DNA of 64,000 nucleotides from Sipunculus nudus (GCA_026874595.1 CM049309.1:95378723-95442722); one strand, 5' to 3'; positions 23,244 through 38,092 are shown, counted from the first letter of the stretch. Numbers and translations: made by a program. The notes: a model not told the origin generated them from the sequence alone.

Positions 23244-24820
23244 TCTGTCTGTCTGTCTGTCTGTTTGCTGTTCCCTCTCTACAGGTCGCAATTTTGCTGC
23301 TATCGCTTTCAAACTGACACAGTTGATGGAAAATGTAAAATGACAGAAGCCTATTGTTTTTTATTAATATATGTCAAAGGTCAAGGTCAAGGTCATCCAA
23401 AAATATACAAAACGGTTTTTTCTTCATAACTGTGTGACTATTAGTCGAATCTACTTCAATAGTAGCTCATTTTAAACGTCATTCCAAGGCCTGTCTTCTG
23501 GTGTGTAGCTGACTCATTTTGCGGTAACCATGGTAACACATTTTCGGGGAAAAGTGCTGATATTTTTCTAACTTTGTCAGTTTTAAAGCTACAGAGGTCT
23601 GGTTTTTTGCATCAGGTAGCATTCAACTAGAACTACAAGATTTTATTAAAAGTCTCGCAATATCTCGTATAATATCTCGTCAAACGAGATATTTCGGGAT
23701 TTCAGTAATCTTGCCCTTGAGGCCACAGTTTTGCAGGAATCTTTCTGAAACTGACTTATCTTAAGTCCTACACTATTATCTTGAAATAGTTTTTTCCATT
23801 TTTTGAATGCAGCCGCTAGGGGGCGCTGTATGCAAACCTCCCCAACATATCATGTTTTGGCCATATCTCCAAAATTACAAGCCTCAATTACCAAAACTAT
23901 TGCTTATTTTCTTCCTCTGAGTCTTCTCCATAATCTGGTTTAATCATTTTGTTACAATCTTGTGTCACTTTGTCAGTGTGTCTGTCTGTGAGTCATTTGT
24001 CCTCAAATTCGCCTGCTTGCTCTTGCGTCTCACATACAGCATTCTACAGGCCACAGTTTTGAAAGAATCCTTTTGTAACAAGTACATATTATGTTTTACA
24101 CTAATATCTCCAGAGGTATTTTTCATTTTACGGATATGACCGCTAGGTGGCGCTGCACTTGACCCTCACCTACATATCATTTTTTAGCCATATCTCCATA
24201 ATTATGAACCTCAGTTACAGAAACTATGGCTTGTTTTCTTCCTCTGGTTCTTAATAACCTGAGTAAGTCAACTGGTCTCATTCTTGTGTCAGTATGTCTG
24301 TTTGTCAGTTTTCCTCAAATTCACCTGCTTGCTGGTTCTTCCATCTCTCATTTGGCATTCAATAGGCCAGAGATTTGGAGGAATCCTTTGAAAACTGGGA
24401 CATCTTATGTCATACACTAATATCACACAACGCATTTGTCGTCTTCAGGATATGTCCGCTAGAGGGCGCTGCAGTCGAACATCCCTAATAAAATATTATT
24501 TTGTCATATCTCCAAAACTACAAACCGCAGTTACATAAATTATAACTTATTTTCTTCTCTGATCCTTCTCCATAACCAGGTAAAGTCATCTGGTGTCAAT
24601 CTTGTCTCACATTGTCAGTATGTCTGTCTGTTCGTCATTTGTTGTCAGCTTTGTCTGCCTGCTTGTTCTTTTGTCTGATATGTCATTCTACGGGGCACAA
24701 CTTCTCAGCAATGGCCCTGAGAATCATTCCATTGATAGAAAACCGACAGTATCTTCTATCTGTCCGTCTGTCTTTTATTTATTTCAATTTCCGGCAAGCG
24801 TTCGACCTATGGTCGTCTAG
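23244..24820 (+). mobile_element. dispersed non-coding element, module 3
   Basis: It starts with TCTGTCTGTCTGTCTGT, then GTTCCCTCTCTACAGGTCGC, the double nuclear-receptor-like motif at 23381-23395, CGGTAACCATGGTAAC, GTCTGGTTTTTTGCATCAGG and the same perfect hairpin at 23672-23692. About three ~315-325 bp sub-repeats follow (GATATG-CCGCTAG anchors near 24136 and 24450). It closes with TTCCGGCAA (24789-24797), CGACC-TAT-GGTCG and TCTAG at 24820. Modules 1 and 3 are closest to each other in layout. Confidence 0.6.
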
Positions 24821-25462
24821 TTTTCCTGGTAGATACAATGGACCCGGACACCCAGTGCCAGTCGGCGCCGATAGGTGTCACTAGCGTGAATGGAAGGTCT
24901 GTTTGTATGTATGTTACAGGGGGCGCGTATACGTATGTAACAGGGGGCGTGTGACGTGGCCCCCGTCCTCCTGTACAATACATGTACGCGGACACATGTT
25001 CAACTTCACAAGGCAAGGATATCACCATGCCATACATGTCGCTGGAACTGAGCCATGCAGCCTATTAACTTCATAAGGTTGTCCAGGGATTCGGTGTCTT
25101 TTCATCCTGACATACTATCGTCGGCGGTGTCACAGAAAATTTTGTTCAGCGATAAAGAAGCCCTGTGTTTTGACAAATGAGGTAAGCACTGGTAGCTCAA
25201 TGACTTTACAGTCCATAAATCCTTTTATCTGCCCTGCTTTTATTTTGGTATTCAGATCTGTGGACAGCGTCACTTCATTCACGGACACAAACAGCTTAGT
25301 TTAAGTATATACCTAGTACCTACCTGGCGTGCTCAAGGGTTGTCATTACAGTAAGAGTTAGCACAGAACAATAAGAGCTTATATGACTGTATGTAAACGC
25401 TACATGAGTCTGTGTCACGCGTTACCTTATCCCTCATGAGTTAATTTGAGGTTAGTTAGGGG
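24821..25462. other. spacer, no feature seen
   Basis: Mixed-composition sequence with a short internal repeat (ACAGGGGGCG twice near 24916 and 24940). No gene-like frame. Confidence 0.5.
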
Positions 25463-25473
25463 TATATATATAT

Positions 25474-25528
<55 letters not shown>

Positions 25529-25550
25529 TATATATATAAATATATATATA
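25463..25550. repeat. (TA)n microsatellite
   Basis: About 88 bp of alternating TA interrupted by three AAATA steps. The minus-strand open frame here encodes only Tyr-Ile repeats and is not a gene. Confidence 0.97.
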
Positions 25551-27488
25551 CATGTATTTATAATTAATGGTATAGCGTGTTAGTCTGAAGTTGAAGTGTA
25601 GGTAAAAGAGGAAAAGTGATGGCTTTTTGATAGACAAAAATAATATATAATTATATATAAACTAATAAAGTATATAGAATAATATATATGAAATAATGTG
25701 ATAATAAATAGAATTAGTCTATCTAAAAGCGGGCGTCATTCTTATCCTGCACATACATATATATGGGGAAGGGGGGAGGGATACACACATTTTTGTGTTC
25801 TGATAAAACTGCGCACTCAGCTACATGTACCACATCAACATGTATCACGCGTGTCGTAACACCCCCCCCCCCCCTGCACGTTGCGGAGCGGGTCATTTGG
25901 TGGTTCACCAGATGTTCTTAATTTTAGCCAAATCCGGGTGGCTGGAACATGTCTGCCATCGCGGCGAAATGCGCCACATCATTAGTGACCAAAGAAATTA
26001 GTCTGTCCCAGTTACAAGAAAGTTCTGGTTGAACATGTATCATCACAAAATCTACAAAAAAACCAATTAAATATGTGTGCTTATTAGTAAACCACAGTGG
26101 TGTGAATGCAGTGTTGATATAAAGGGTAATAATGTATATCCGTGTGTGTATATACATGTGGTTATGTATACATACCTCACGTGGGGTTGGCAAGTCACTT
26201 GATATGTTAGTTTTGTTCATGTTGAACAATATACTGTCAATAACCGGTTCAGTAACTATGTTAAGTTTCTGTGATCCAAGTACACGCCAACGTTCTGTCC
26301 TAGAACCGTTTCTCTGCTGCTCACAGGAATATACTCGACTAGACAACTTCTTGGATTACTCAAATATGTGATAAGATGATAAATAGGTGATAAAGCCAAC
26401 AAAAATAATTATAGAGCTGTATAGAAAGGTAGCTTAAGTTGATTATAATAGCGTCATAGCATTACATTCACCGGACAAAAATAATTATAGAGTTTTATAC
26501 AAAGGCAACTCATGTTTATTATAAAATGTTATAGCATTACAGTCACTGGGTCATGGACCTTCAAATAAAAATATCTGACGTTTTAATATAGATGCATGAC
26601 ATTTGTGTGTTAACGGGAAATATTCACAAAACCAACATTTCCATTTCTCTAGATACCTCTGACCAAATACTCTAGTTCATGGGCAGGCACTAGGAATTAA
26701 ACCACCGGCTTTCACAAACTGTTCCTATTTGGAATATAATACCTCGCTTTCGTCTGCTTGGGAAGTCCGAGTGAAATCCACTGCAGCGACAACTGGCGGA
26801 AAATGACATTCAGCACTCTAAGAAGGCGGACTTGGACTCGAACCTCAAGGACTCAGACTTGGACTCGGACTCGAGTGACCTGGACTCGGACTTACACTCG
26901 GACTTGGATAGCAAGGACTACAAAACTTCTTCCGCCAGGGGTCGTTTCTATTTGAAACGAACCTCTTCCAGTTGGACAGTAAGGGACGGCCGGGACTACT
27001 TATCTTAACTGTCAAACTTCAAAATCTAAATTTGTTACATTTCAGGGAAACACCATTAGAGTACATTTCACATGCGTATGCTTACAGAATATTACTTATT
27101 CATTAAGTCCTGACCACAAAACACCCATGTTTATGCAATTTGCCTTGTAATACTTCTTGCCCAACATATCTATACGGACTACCTTAGCCTCTTTACTATA
27201 ATTATACCTACGCCTCTGGTGTATTTAGAAGCCCCCGTAGATTGTGGGTGGCAATTTCTGACGCCGAAATACCGGGCCCTAATCAGCCACTCTGCAGAGT
27301 GTATAACTTAAATGACGGGCTGCCACAGTCATGAAGGTCTGAAACAGCGAGGTTAATGGGTTCATGCAACATAATCGAAAACTGCAGCGTTATAACATTA
27401 ATTATAATAAGTACAAAATTATATACGGCATATTTTAACTGACACATGGCACAGGCGCATAAAGAGACTATTGTGAATTAAGTAGGCG
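25551..27488. other. mostly unannotated spacer
   Basis: AT-rich sequence with a 13-base C-run at 25862-25874. A 76 bp tandem duplication lies at about 26399-26550 (AAAAATAATTATAGAG at 26401 and 26477). Imperfect GGACT(C/T) hexamer-like repeats occupy 26828-26908 and give a Thr-Arg-Trp-rich open frame of no apparent meaning. A weak exon-like segment on the minus strand is listed separately. Nothing else recognised. Confidence 0.5.
25926..26346 (-). other. possible exon pair on the minus strand (unrecognised)
   Basis: A 140-codon minus-strand frame has two non-repetitive parts separated by a low-complexity Tyr/Ile/His-rich middle. The distal part (about 26345-26190) contains NIVTEPVIDSILFNM. 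The proximal part (about 26055-25926) contains HVQPELSCNWDRLISLV and ends QPPGFG at a TAA. In the middle, GTGAGG/GTATGT donor-like sites (near 26180) and a pyrimidine tract ending TTTTTTGTAG (near 26056) could remove an intron of about 120 bp. Using the GTGAGG site keeps the frame. No family is recognised, and this could be a decayed gene or chance. Confidence 0.2.
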
Positions 27489-28439
27489 AAACTGATGGTG
27501 TTAATGAATCATATTATGCAGGGTAATATGACGTACATGACACGTGGAGGATCACAGCCTGCAGGGTAATACGGCGTCAATGACACGTGGAGGATCACAC
27601 CGAGCAGGGTAACATGGCGTCAATAACACGTGGAGGATCACACCCTGCAGGGTAATATGACATACATGACACGTGGACGATACCATCCTCCAGGGTAATA
27701 TGACGTACATGACACGTGGAGGATCACACCCTGCAGGGTAATATGACGTCAATGGCACATGGAGGATCACACCCTGCAGTGTAATATGGCGTCAATGGCA
27801 CGTGGAGGATCACACCCTGCAGGGTAATATGACGTACATGACACGTGGAGGATCAAAGCCTGCAGGGTAATACGGCGTCAATGACACGTGGAGGATCACA
27901 CCTAGCAGTGTAACATGGCGTCAATGACACGTGGAGGATCACACCCTGCAGTGTAATATGGCGTCAATGGCACGTGGAGGATCACACCCTGCAGGGTAAT
28001 ATGACGTTAATGGCACGTGGAGGATCACACCCTGCAGGGTAATATGACGTCAATGGCACGTGGAGGATCACACCCTGCAGGGTAATATGGCGTCAATGAC
28101 GACGTGGAGGATCACACCCTGCAGGGTAATATGGCGTCAATGGCACGTGGAGGATCACACCCTGCAGGGTAATATGGCGTCAATGACACGTGGAGGATCA
28201 CACCCTGCAGTTTAATATGGCGTCAATGGCACGTGGAGGATACCACCCTGCAGGGTAATATGGCGTCAATGGCACGTGGAGGATCACACCCTGCAGGGTA
28301 ATATGGCGTCAATGGCACGTGGAGAATCACACCCTGCAGGGTAATATGGCGTCAATGGCACGTGGAGGATCACACCCTGCAGGGTAATATGGCGTCCATA
28401 ACACGTGGAGGATCACACCCTGCAGGGTAATATGACGTC

Positions 28440-31400
28440 CATACCCAGACAAATCTGATGATGTTAATGGATCATGTTTATAAATAGACATGTGGAGGAA
28501 ACCACCCTGTAGGGTAATATGGCGTCCATGACACGTGGAGGATACCACCCTGCAGGGTAATATGGCGTCCATACCCAGACAAATCTGATGATGTAAATGA
28601 ATCATGTTTATATATAGACATGTGGAGGATACCACCCTGCAGGGCAATATGGCGTCCATGACACGTGGAGGATCACACCCTGCAGGGTAATATGACGTAC
28701 ATGACACGTGAAGGATCACAACCTGCAAGGAAATATAACGTCCATTACCAGACAAAACTGATGGTATTAATTTATATATTGACACGTGGAGGATCACACC
28801 CTGCAGGGTAATATGGCGTCCATGACACGTGGAGGATCACACCCTGCAGGGTAAAATGACATACATGACACGTGGACGATACCATCCTCCAGGGTAATAT
28901 GACGTACATGACACGTGGAGGATACAACCCTGCAGGGAAATATGGCGTCCATGTCACGTGGAGGATCACACCCTGCAGGGTAATATGGCGTCCATGACGA
29001 CGTGGAGGATCACACCCTGCAGGGTAATATGACGTCAATGGCACGTGGAGGATACCACCCTGCAGTGTAATATGGCGTACATGACACGTGGAGGATCACA
29101 TCCTGCAGGGAAATATGGCGTCCATGACACGTGGAGGATCACACCCTGCAGTGTAATATGGCGTCAATGGCACGTGGAGGATACCACCCTGCAGGGTAAT
29201 ATGGCGTCCATAACACGTGGAGGACCACACCCTGCCGGGTAATATGGCGTCCATGACGACGTGGAGGATCACACCCTGCAGGGTAATATGACGTCAATGG
29301 CACGTGGAGGATACCACCCTGCAGTGTAATATGGCGTACATGACACGTGGAGGATCACATCCTGCAGGGAAATATGGCGTCCATGACACGTTGAGGATCA
29401 CACCCTGCAGTGTAATATGGCGTCAATGGCACGTGGAGGATACCATCCTGCAGGGTAATATGGCGTCAATGGCACGTGGAGGATCACACCCTGCATGGTA
29501 ATATGGCGTCAATGGCACGTGGAGAATCACACCCTGCAGTGTAATATGGCGTCAATGGCACGTGGAGGATCACACCCGGCAGGGTAATATGGCGTCCATA
29601 ACACGTGGAGGATCACACCCTGCAGGGTAATATGACGTCCATACCCAGACAAATCTGATGATATTAATGGATCATGATTATAAATAGACATGCTGAGGAT
29701 ACCACCCTGTAGGGTAATATGACGTCCATGACACGTGGAGGATACCACCCTGCAGGGTAAAATGGCGTCCATACCCAGACAAATCTGATGATGTAAATGG
29801 ATCATGTTTATATATAGACATGTGGAGGATACCACCCTGCAGGGTAATATGGCGTCCATGACACGTGGAGGATCACAACCTGCAGGGAAATATAACGTCC
29901 ATTACAACACAAAACTCATGGTATTAATTTATATATTGACACGTGGAGGATCACACCCTACAGGGTAATATGGCGTCCATGACACGTGGAGGATCACACC
30001 CTGCAGGGTAATATGACATACATGACACGTGGACGATATCACCCTCCAGGGTAATATGACGTACATGACACGTGGAGGATACCACACTGCAGGGTAATAT
30101 TGCGTCCATGACACGTGGAGGACAACACCCTGCAGGGTAGTATGACGTACATGACACGTGGACGATACCACCCTGCAGGGTAATATGACATACATGACGC
30201 TTGGAGGGTCACACCCTGCAGGGTAATATGACGTCCATACCCAGACAAATCTGATGATGTTAATGGATCATGTTTATATATAGACACGTGGAGGATACCA
30301 CCCTGCAGGGTAATATGACGTACATGACACGTGGAGGGTCACAACCTGCAGGGTAATATGACGTACATGACACGTGGAGGGTCCCACCCTGCAGGGTAAT
30401 ATGACGTACATGACACGTGGAGTGTCACACCCTGCAGGGTAATATGACGTACATGACACGGGGAGGGTCCCACCGTGCAGGGTAATATGACGTACATGAC
30501 ACGTGGAGGGTCACACCCTGTAGGGTAATATGACGTCCATGACACGTGGAGGGTCCCACCCTGCAGGGTCATATGACGTACATGACACGTGGATGATCAC
30601 ACCTTGCAGTGTAATATGGCGTCAATGGCACGTGGAGGATACCACCCTGCAGGTTAATATGGCGTCCATACCCAGACAAATCTGATGATGTTAATGGATC
30701 ATGTTTATATATAGACATGTGGAGGATACCACCCTGCAGGGTAATATTGCGTCCATGACACGTGGAGGAACACAGCCTGCAGGGAAATATAACGTCCATT
30801 ACCAGACAAAACTGATGGTATTAATTTATATATTGACACGTGCAGGATCACACCCTTCAGGGTAATATAGCGTCCATGACACGTGGAGGATCACACCCTG
30901 CAGGGTAATATGACGTACATGACACGTGGACGATACCACCCTGCAGGGTAATATGGTGTCCATTACACGTGGAATATCACACCCTGCAGTGTAATATGAC
31001 GTACATGACACGTGGAGGATACCACCCTGCAGGGTAATATGACGTACATGACACGTGGAGGATCACACCCTGCAGGGTAATATGCTGTACATGACACGTG
31101 GAGGATCACACCCTGCAGGGTAATATGCTGTACATGACACGTGGAGGATCACACCCTGCAGGGTAATATGCTGTACATGACATGTGGAGGATCACACCCT
31201 GCAGGGTGATATGCTGTACATGACACGTGGAGGATCACACCCTGCAGGGTAATATGCTGTACATGACACGCGTAGGATCACACCCTGCAGGGTAATATGC
31301 TGTTCATGACACGTGGAGGATCACACCCTGCAGGATAATATGCTGTACATGACACGTGGAGGATCACACCCTGCAGGGTAATATGACGTCCATTACCAGA

Positions 31401-34400
31401 CAAATCTGATGATGGTAATGGATCATGTTTATATATATACATGTGGAGGATCACACCCTGAAGGGTAATATGGCGTCCATTACACGTGGAGGATCACAAC
31501 CTGCAGGGTAATATGGCGTCAATGACACAAGGAGGACCACACCAAGCAGGGTAACATGGCGCCCATGACACGTGGAGGATCACAACCTGCAGGGTAATAT
31601 GGCGTCAATGACACAAGGAGGATCACACCTAGCAGGGTAACATGGCGTCCATGACACGTGGAGGATCACACCCTGCATGGTAATATGACGTCCATACCCA
31701 GACAAACCTGATGATGTTAATGGATCATGTTTATATATAGACATGTGGAGGATACCACCCTGCAGGGTAATATGACGTCCATACCCAGACAAATCTGATG
31801 ATGTTAATGGATCATGTTTATATATAGACATGTGGAGGATACCACCCTGCAGGGTAATATGGCGTCAATGACACGTGGAGGATCACACCCTGCAGTTTAA
31901 TATGGCGTCAATGGCACGTGGAGGATACCACCCTCCAGGGTAATATGGCGTCAATGGCACGTGGAGGATCACAGCCTGCAGGGTAATATGGCGTCAATGG
32001 CACGTGGAGAATCACACCCTGCAGGGTAATATGGCGTCAATGGCACGTGGAGGATCACACCCTGCAGGGTAATATGGCGTCCATAACACGTGGTGGATCA
32101 CACCCTGCAGGGTAATATGGCGTCCATACCCAGACAAATCTGATGATGTTAATGGATCATGTTTATAAATAGACATGTGGAGGAAACCACCCTGTAGGGT
32201 AATATGGCGTCCATGACACATGGAGGATACCACCCTGCAGGGTAATATGGCGTCCATACCCAGACAAATCTGATGATGTAAATGGATCATGTTTATATAT
32301 AGACATGTGGAGGATACCACCCTGCAGGGTAATATGGTGTCCATGACACGTGGAGGATCACAACCTTCAAGGAAATATAACGTCCATTACCAGACAAAAC
32401 TGATGGTATTAATTTATATATTGACACGTGGAGGATCACACCCTGCAGGGTAATATGGGGTCCATGACACGTGGAGGATCACACCCTGCAGGGTAATATG
32501 ACATACATGACACGTGGACGATACCATCCTCCAGGGTAATATGACGTACATGACACGTGGAGGATACAACCCTGCAGGGAAATATGGCGTTCATGCCACG
32601 TGGAGGATCACACCCTGCATGGTAATATGGCGTCCATGACGACGTGGAGGATCACACCCTGCAGGGTAATATGACGTCAATGGCACGTGGAGGATACCAC
32701 CCTCCAGTGTAATATGGCGTAGATGACACGTGGAGGATCACATCCTGCAGGGAAATATGGCGTCCATGACACGTGGAGGATCACACCCTGCAGTGTAATA
32801 TGGCGTCAATGGCACGTGGAGGATACCTACCTGCAGGGTAATATGGCGTCCATAACACGTGGGGGATCACACCCTGCCGGGTAATATGGCGTCCATGACG
32901 ACGTGGAGGATCACACCCTGCAGGGTAATATGGCGTCAATGGCACGTGGAGGATCACACCCTGCATGGTAATATGGCGTCAATGGCATGTGGAGAATCAC
33001 ACCCTGCAGTGTAATATGGCGTCCATAACACGTGGAGGATCACACCCTGCAGGGTAATATGACGTCCATACCCAGACAAATCTGATGATATTAATGGATC
33101 ATGATTATAAATAGACATGTGGAGGATACCACCCTGTAGCGTAATATGGCGTCCATGACACGTGGAGGATACCACCCTGCAGGGTAATATGGCGTCAATA
33201 CCCAGACAAATCTGATGATGTAAATGTATCATGTTTATATATAGACATGTGGAGAATACCACCCTGCAGGTTAATATGGCGTCCATGACACGTGGAGGAT
33301 CACAACCTGCAGGGAAATATAACGTCCATTACCAGACAAAACTGATGGTATTAATTTATATATTGACACGTGGAGGATCACACCCTGCAGGGTAATATTG
33401 CGTCCATGACACGTGGAGGACAACACCCTGCAGGGTAGTATGACGTACATGACACGTGGACGATACCACCCTGCAGGGTAATATGACATACATGACGCTT
33501 GGAGGGTCACACCCTGCAGGGTAATATGACGTCCATACCCAGACAAATCTGATGATGTTAATGGATCATGTTTATATATAGACACGTGGAGGATGCCACC
33601 CTGCAGGGTAATATGACGTACATGACACGTGGAGGGTCACAACCTGCAGGGTAATATGACGTACATGACACGTGGAGGGTCACACCCTGCAGGGTAATAT
33701 GACGTACATGACACGTGGAGTGTCACACCCTGCAGGGTAATATGACGTACATGACACGGGGAGGGTCCCACCGTGCAGGGTAATATGACGTACATGACAC
33801 GTGGAGGGTCACACCCTGCAGGGTAATATGACGTCCATGACACGTGGAGGGTCCCACACTGCAGGGTAATATGACGTACATGACACGTGGATGATCACAC
33901 CTTGCAGTGTAATATGGCGTCAATGGCACGTGGAGGATACCACCCTGCAGGTTAATATTGCGTCCATGACTCGTGGAGGACAACACCCTGCAGGGTAGTA
34001 TGACGTACATGACACGTGGAGGATCACACCCTGCAGGGTAATATGCTGTACATGACACGTGGAGGATCACACCCTGCAGGGTAATATGCTGTTCATGACA
34101 CGTGGAGGATCACACCCTGCAGGGTAATATGCTGTACATGACACGTGGAGGATCACACCCTGCAGGGTAATATAACGTCCATTACCAGACATAACTGATG
34201 GTATTAATTTATATATTGACACGTGCAGGATCACACCCTTCAGGGTAATATGGCGTCCATGACACGTGGAGGATCACACCCTGCAGGGTAATATGACGTA
34301 CATGACACGTGGACGATACCACCCTGCAGGGTAATATGGTGTCCATGACACGTGGAGTATCACACCCTGCAGTGTAATATGACGTACATGACACGAGGAG

Positions 34401-35400
34401 GATCACACCCTGAAGGGTAATATGCTGTACATGGCATGTGGAGGATCACACCCTGCAGGGTAATATGCTGTACATGACACGTGGAGGATCACACCCTGCA
34501 GGGTAATATGCTGTACATGACACGTGGAGGATCACACCCTGCAGGGTAATATGCTGTTCATGACACGTGGAGGATCACACCCTGCAGGGTAATATGCTGT
34601 ACATGACATGTGGAGGATCACACCCTGCAGGGTAATATGACGTCCATTACCAGACAAATCTGATGATGGTAATGGATTATGTTTATATATAGTCATGTGG
34701 AGGATCACACCCTGAAGGGTAATATGGCGTCCATGACACGTGGAGGATCACAATCTGCAGGGTAATATGGCGTCAATGACACAAGGAGGATCACACCTAG
34801 CAGGGTAACATGGCGTCCATGACACGTGGAGGATCACAACCTGCAGGGTAATATGGCGTCAATGACACAAGGAGGATCACACCTAGCAGGGTAACATGGC
34901 GTCCATGACACGTGGAGGATCACACCCTTCAGGGTAATATGACGTCCATTACCAGACAAATCTGATGATGGTAATGGATCATGTTTATATATAGACATGT
35001 GGAGGATCACACCCTGAAGGGTAATATGGCGTCCATGACACGTGGAGGATCACAACCTGCAGGGTAATATGGCGTCAATGACACAAGGAGGATCACACCT
35101 AGCAGGGTAACATGGCGTCCATGACACGTGGAGGATCACAACCTGCAGGGTAATATGGCGTCAATGACACAAGGAGGATCACACCTAGCAGGGTAACATG
35201 GCGTCCATGACACGTGGAGGATCACACCCTGCATGGTAATATGACGTCCATACCCAGACAAACCTGATGATGTTAATGGATCATGTTTATATATAGACAT
35301 GTGGAGGATACCACCCTGCAGGGTAATATGACGTCCATACCCAGACAAATCTGATGATGTTAATGGATCATGTTTATATATAGACATGTGGAGGATACCA
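28440..35400. repeat. ~3.4 kb segmental duplication inside the 43 bp satellite
   Basis: Collinear landmarks recur with shifts of 3.3-3.7 kb: the variant GACATGTGGAGGAAACCACC at about 28487 and 32172, the long-form clusters ending near 29859 and 33286, those ending near 30287 and 33585, the diverged block 30826-31011 and 34209-34406, and the block 31580-31831 and 35136-35387, whose translations are identical. Indels of whole monomers explain the varying shift. The first copy spans about 28.4-31.9 kb and the second about 32.1-35.4 kb. Confidence 0.8.
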
Positions 35401-38092
35401 CCCTGCAGGGTAATATGGCGTTCATGACACGTGGAGGATCACACCCTGAAGGGTAATATGGCGTCCATGACACGTGGAGGATCACAACCTTCAGGGTAAT
35501 ATGGCGTCAATGACACAAGGAGGATCACACCTAGCAGGGTAACATGGCGTCCATGACACGTGGAGGATCACACCCTGCAGGGTAATATAGCGTCCATGAC
35601 ACATGGAGGATCACATCCTGCAGGGTAATATGACGTCCATCCCCAGACAAATCTGATGATGTTAATGGATCTTGTTTATATATAGACATGTGGAGGATAC
35701 CACCCTGCAGGGTAATATGGCGTCAATGACACGTGGAGGATCACACCCTGCAGGGTAATATGACGTCCATTACCAGACAAATCTGATGATGGTAATGGAT
35801 CATGTTTATATATAGACATGTGGAGGATACCACCCTGCAGGGTAATATGGCGTCCATGACACGTGGAGTATCACACCCTGCAGGGTAATATGACGTCCAT
35901 ACCCAGACAAATCTGATGATGTTAATGGATCATGTTTATATATAGACATGTGGAGGATACCACCCTGCAGGGTAATATGGCGTCCATGACACGTGGAGGA
36001 TCACACCCTGCAGGGTAATATGACGTCCATTACCAGACAAATCTGATGATGGTAATGGATCATGTTTATATATAGACATGTGGAGGATACCACCCTGCAG
36101 GGTAATATGGCGTCCATGACACGTGAAGGATTACACCCTGCAGGGTAATAATACGTCCATGACACGTGGAGGATCACACCCTGCAGGGTAATATGGCGTC
36201 AATGGCACGTGGAGGATACCACCCTGCAGGGTAATATGACGTCCATACCCAGACAAATCTGATGATGTTAATGGATCATGTTTATATATAGACATCTGGA
36301 GGTTACCACCCTGCAGGGTAATATGGCGTCCATGACACCTGGAGGATCACATCCTGCAGGGTAATATGGCGTCCATGACACCTGGAGTATCACACCCTGC
36401 AGGGTAATATGAAGTCCATACCCAGACAAATCTGATGATGTTAATGGATCATGTTTATATATAGACGTGTGGAGGATCACACCCTGCAGGGTAATATGAC
36501 GTCCATACCGTGACAAATCTAATGATGTTAATGGATCATGTTTATATATAGACATGTGGAGGATACCACCCTGCAGTGTAATATGGCGTTCATGACACGT
36601 GGAGGATCACAGCCTGCAGGGTAATATGGCGTCCATGACACGTGGAGGATCACACCCTGCAGGGTAATATGACGTCCATGACACGTGGAGGATCACACCC
36701 TGCAGGGTAATATGGCGTCAATGGCACGTGGAGGATACCACCCTGCAGGGTAATATGACGTCCATACCCAGACAAATCTGATGATGTTTATGGATCGTGT
36801 TTATATATAGACATCTGGAGGATACCACCCTGCAGGGTAATATGGCGTCCATGACACCTGGAGGATCACACCCTGCAGTGTAATATGGCGTCCATGACAC
36901 GTGGAGGATCACACCCTGCAGGGTAATATGACGTACATGACACGCGGAGGATCACACCCTGCAGGGTAATATGGCGTCAATGGCACGTTGAGGATACCAC
37001 CCTGCAGGGTAATATGACATCCATACCCAGACAAATCTAATGATGTTAATGGATATTGTTTATATATAGACATGTGGAGGATACCACCCTGCAGGGTAAT
37101 ACGGCGTCCATGACACGTGGCGGATCACAACCTGCAGGGTAATATAACGTGCATTACCAGACAAAACTGATGGTATTAATTTATATATTGACACGTGGAG
37201 GATCACACCCTTCAGGGTAATATGGCGTCCATGACACGTGGAGGATCACACCCTGCAGGGTAATATGACATACATGACACGTGGACGATACCACCCTGCA
37301 GGGTAATATGGTGTCCATTACAGGTGGAGGATCACACCCGGCAGTGAAATATGACGTACATGACACGTGGAGGATACCCCATCGCAGGGTAAGATGACGT
37401 ACATGAAACGTGGAGGATCACCCCCTGCAGGGTAATATGACGTCCATACCCAGACAAATCTGATGATGTTAATGGATCATGTTTATATATAGACACGTTG
37501 AGGATCACACCCTGCAGGGTAATATGAGGTACATGGCACGTGGAGGATACCACCCTGCAGGGTAACATGGCGTCCATGACACGTGGAGGATCACAGCCTG
37601 CAGGGTAATATGACGTACATGACACGTGGAGGATCACACCCTGCAGGGTAATATGCTGTACATGACACGTGGAGGATACCACCCTGCAGGGTAATATGAC
37701 GTACATGACACGTGGAGGATCACACCCTGCAGGGTAATATGACGTCCATGACACGTGGAGGATCACAGCCTGCAGGGTCATATGACGTACATGACACGTG
37801 GAGGATCACACCCTGTAGGTTAATATGACGTCCATACCCAGACAAATCTGATGATGTTAATGGATCATGTTTATATATAGACATGGAGGATACCACCCTG
37901 TAGGGTAATATGGCGTCCATGACACGTGGAGGATCACACCCTGCAGGGTAATATGACGTCCATGACACGTGGAGGATCACAGCCTGCAGGGTAATATGAC
38001 GTACATGACACGTGGAGGATCACAGCCTGCAGGGTAATATGACGTCCATGACACGTGGAGAATCACACCCTGCAGGGTAATATCACGTCCAT

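Noticed and set aside
25452-25637. Tyr-Ile repeat open frame
   Set aside because: It is translation of the (TA)n microsatellite.
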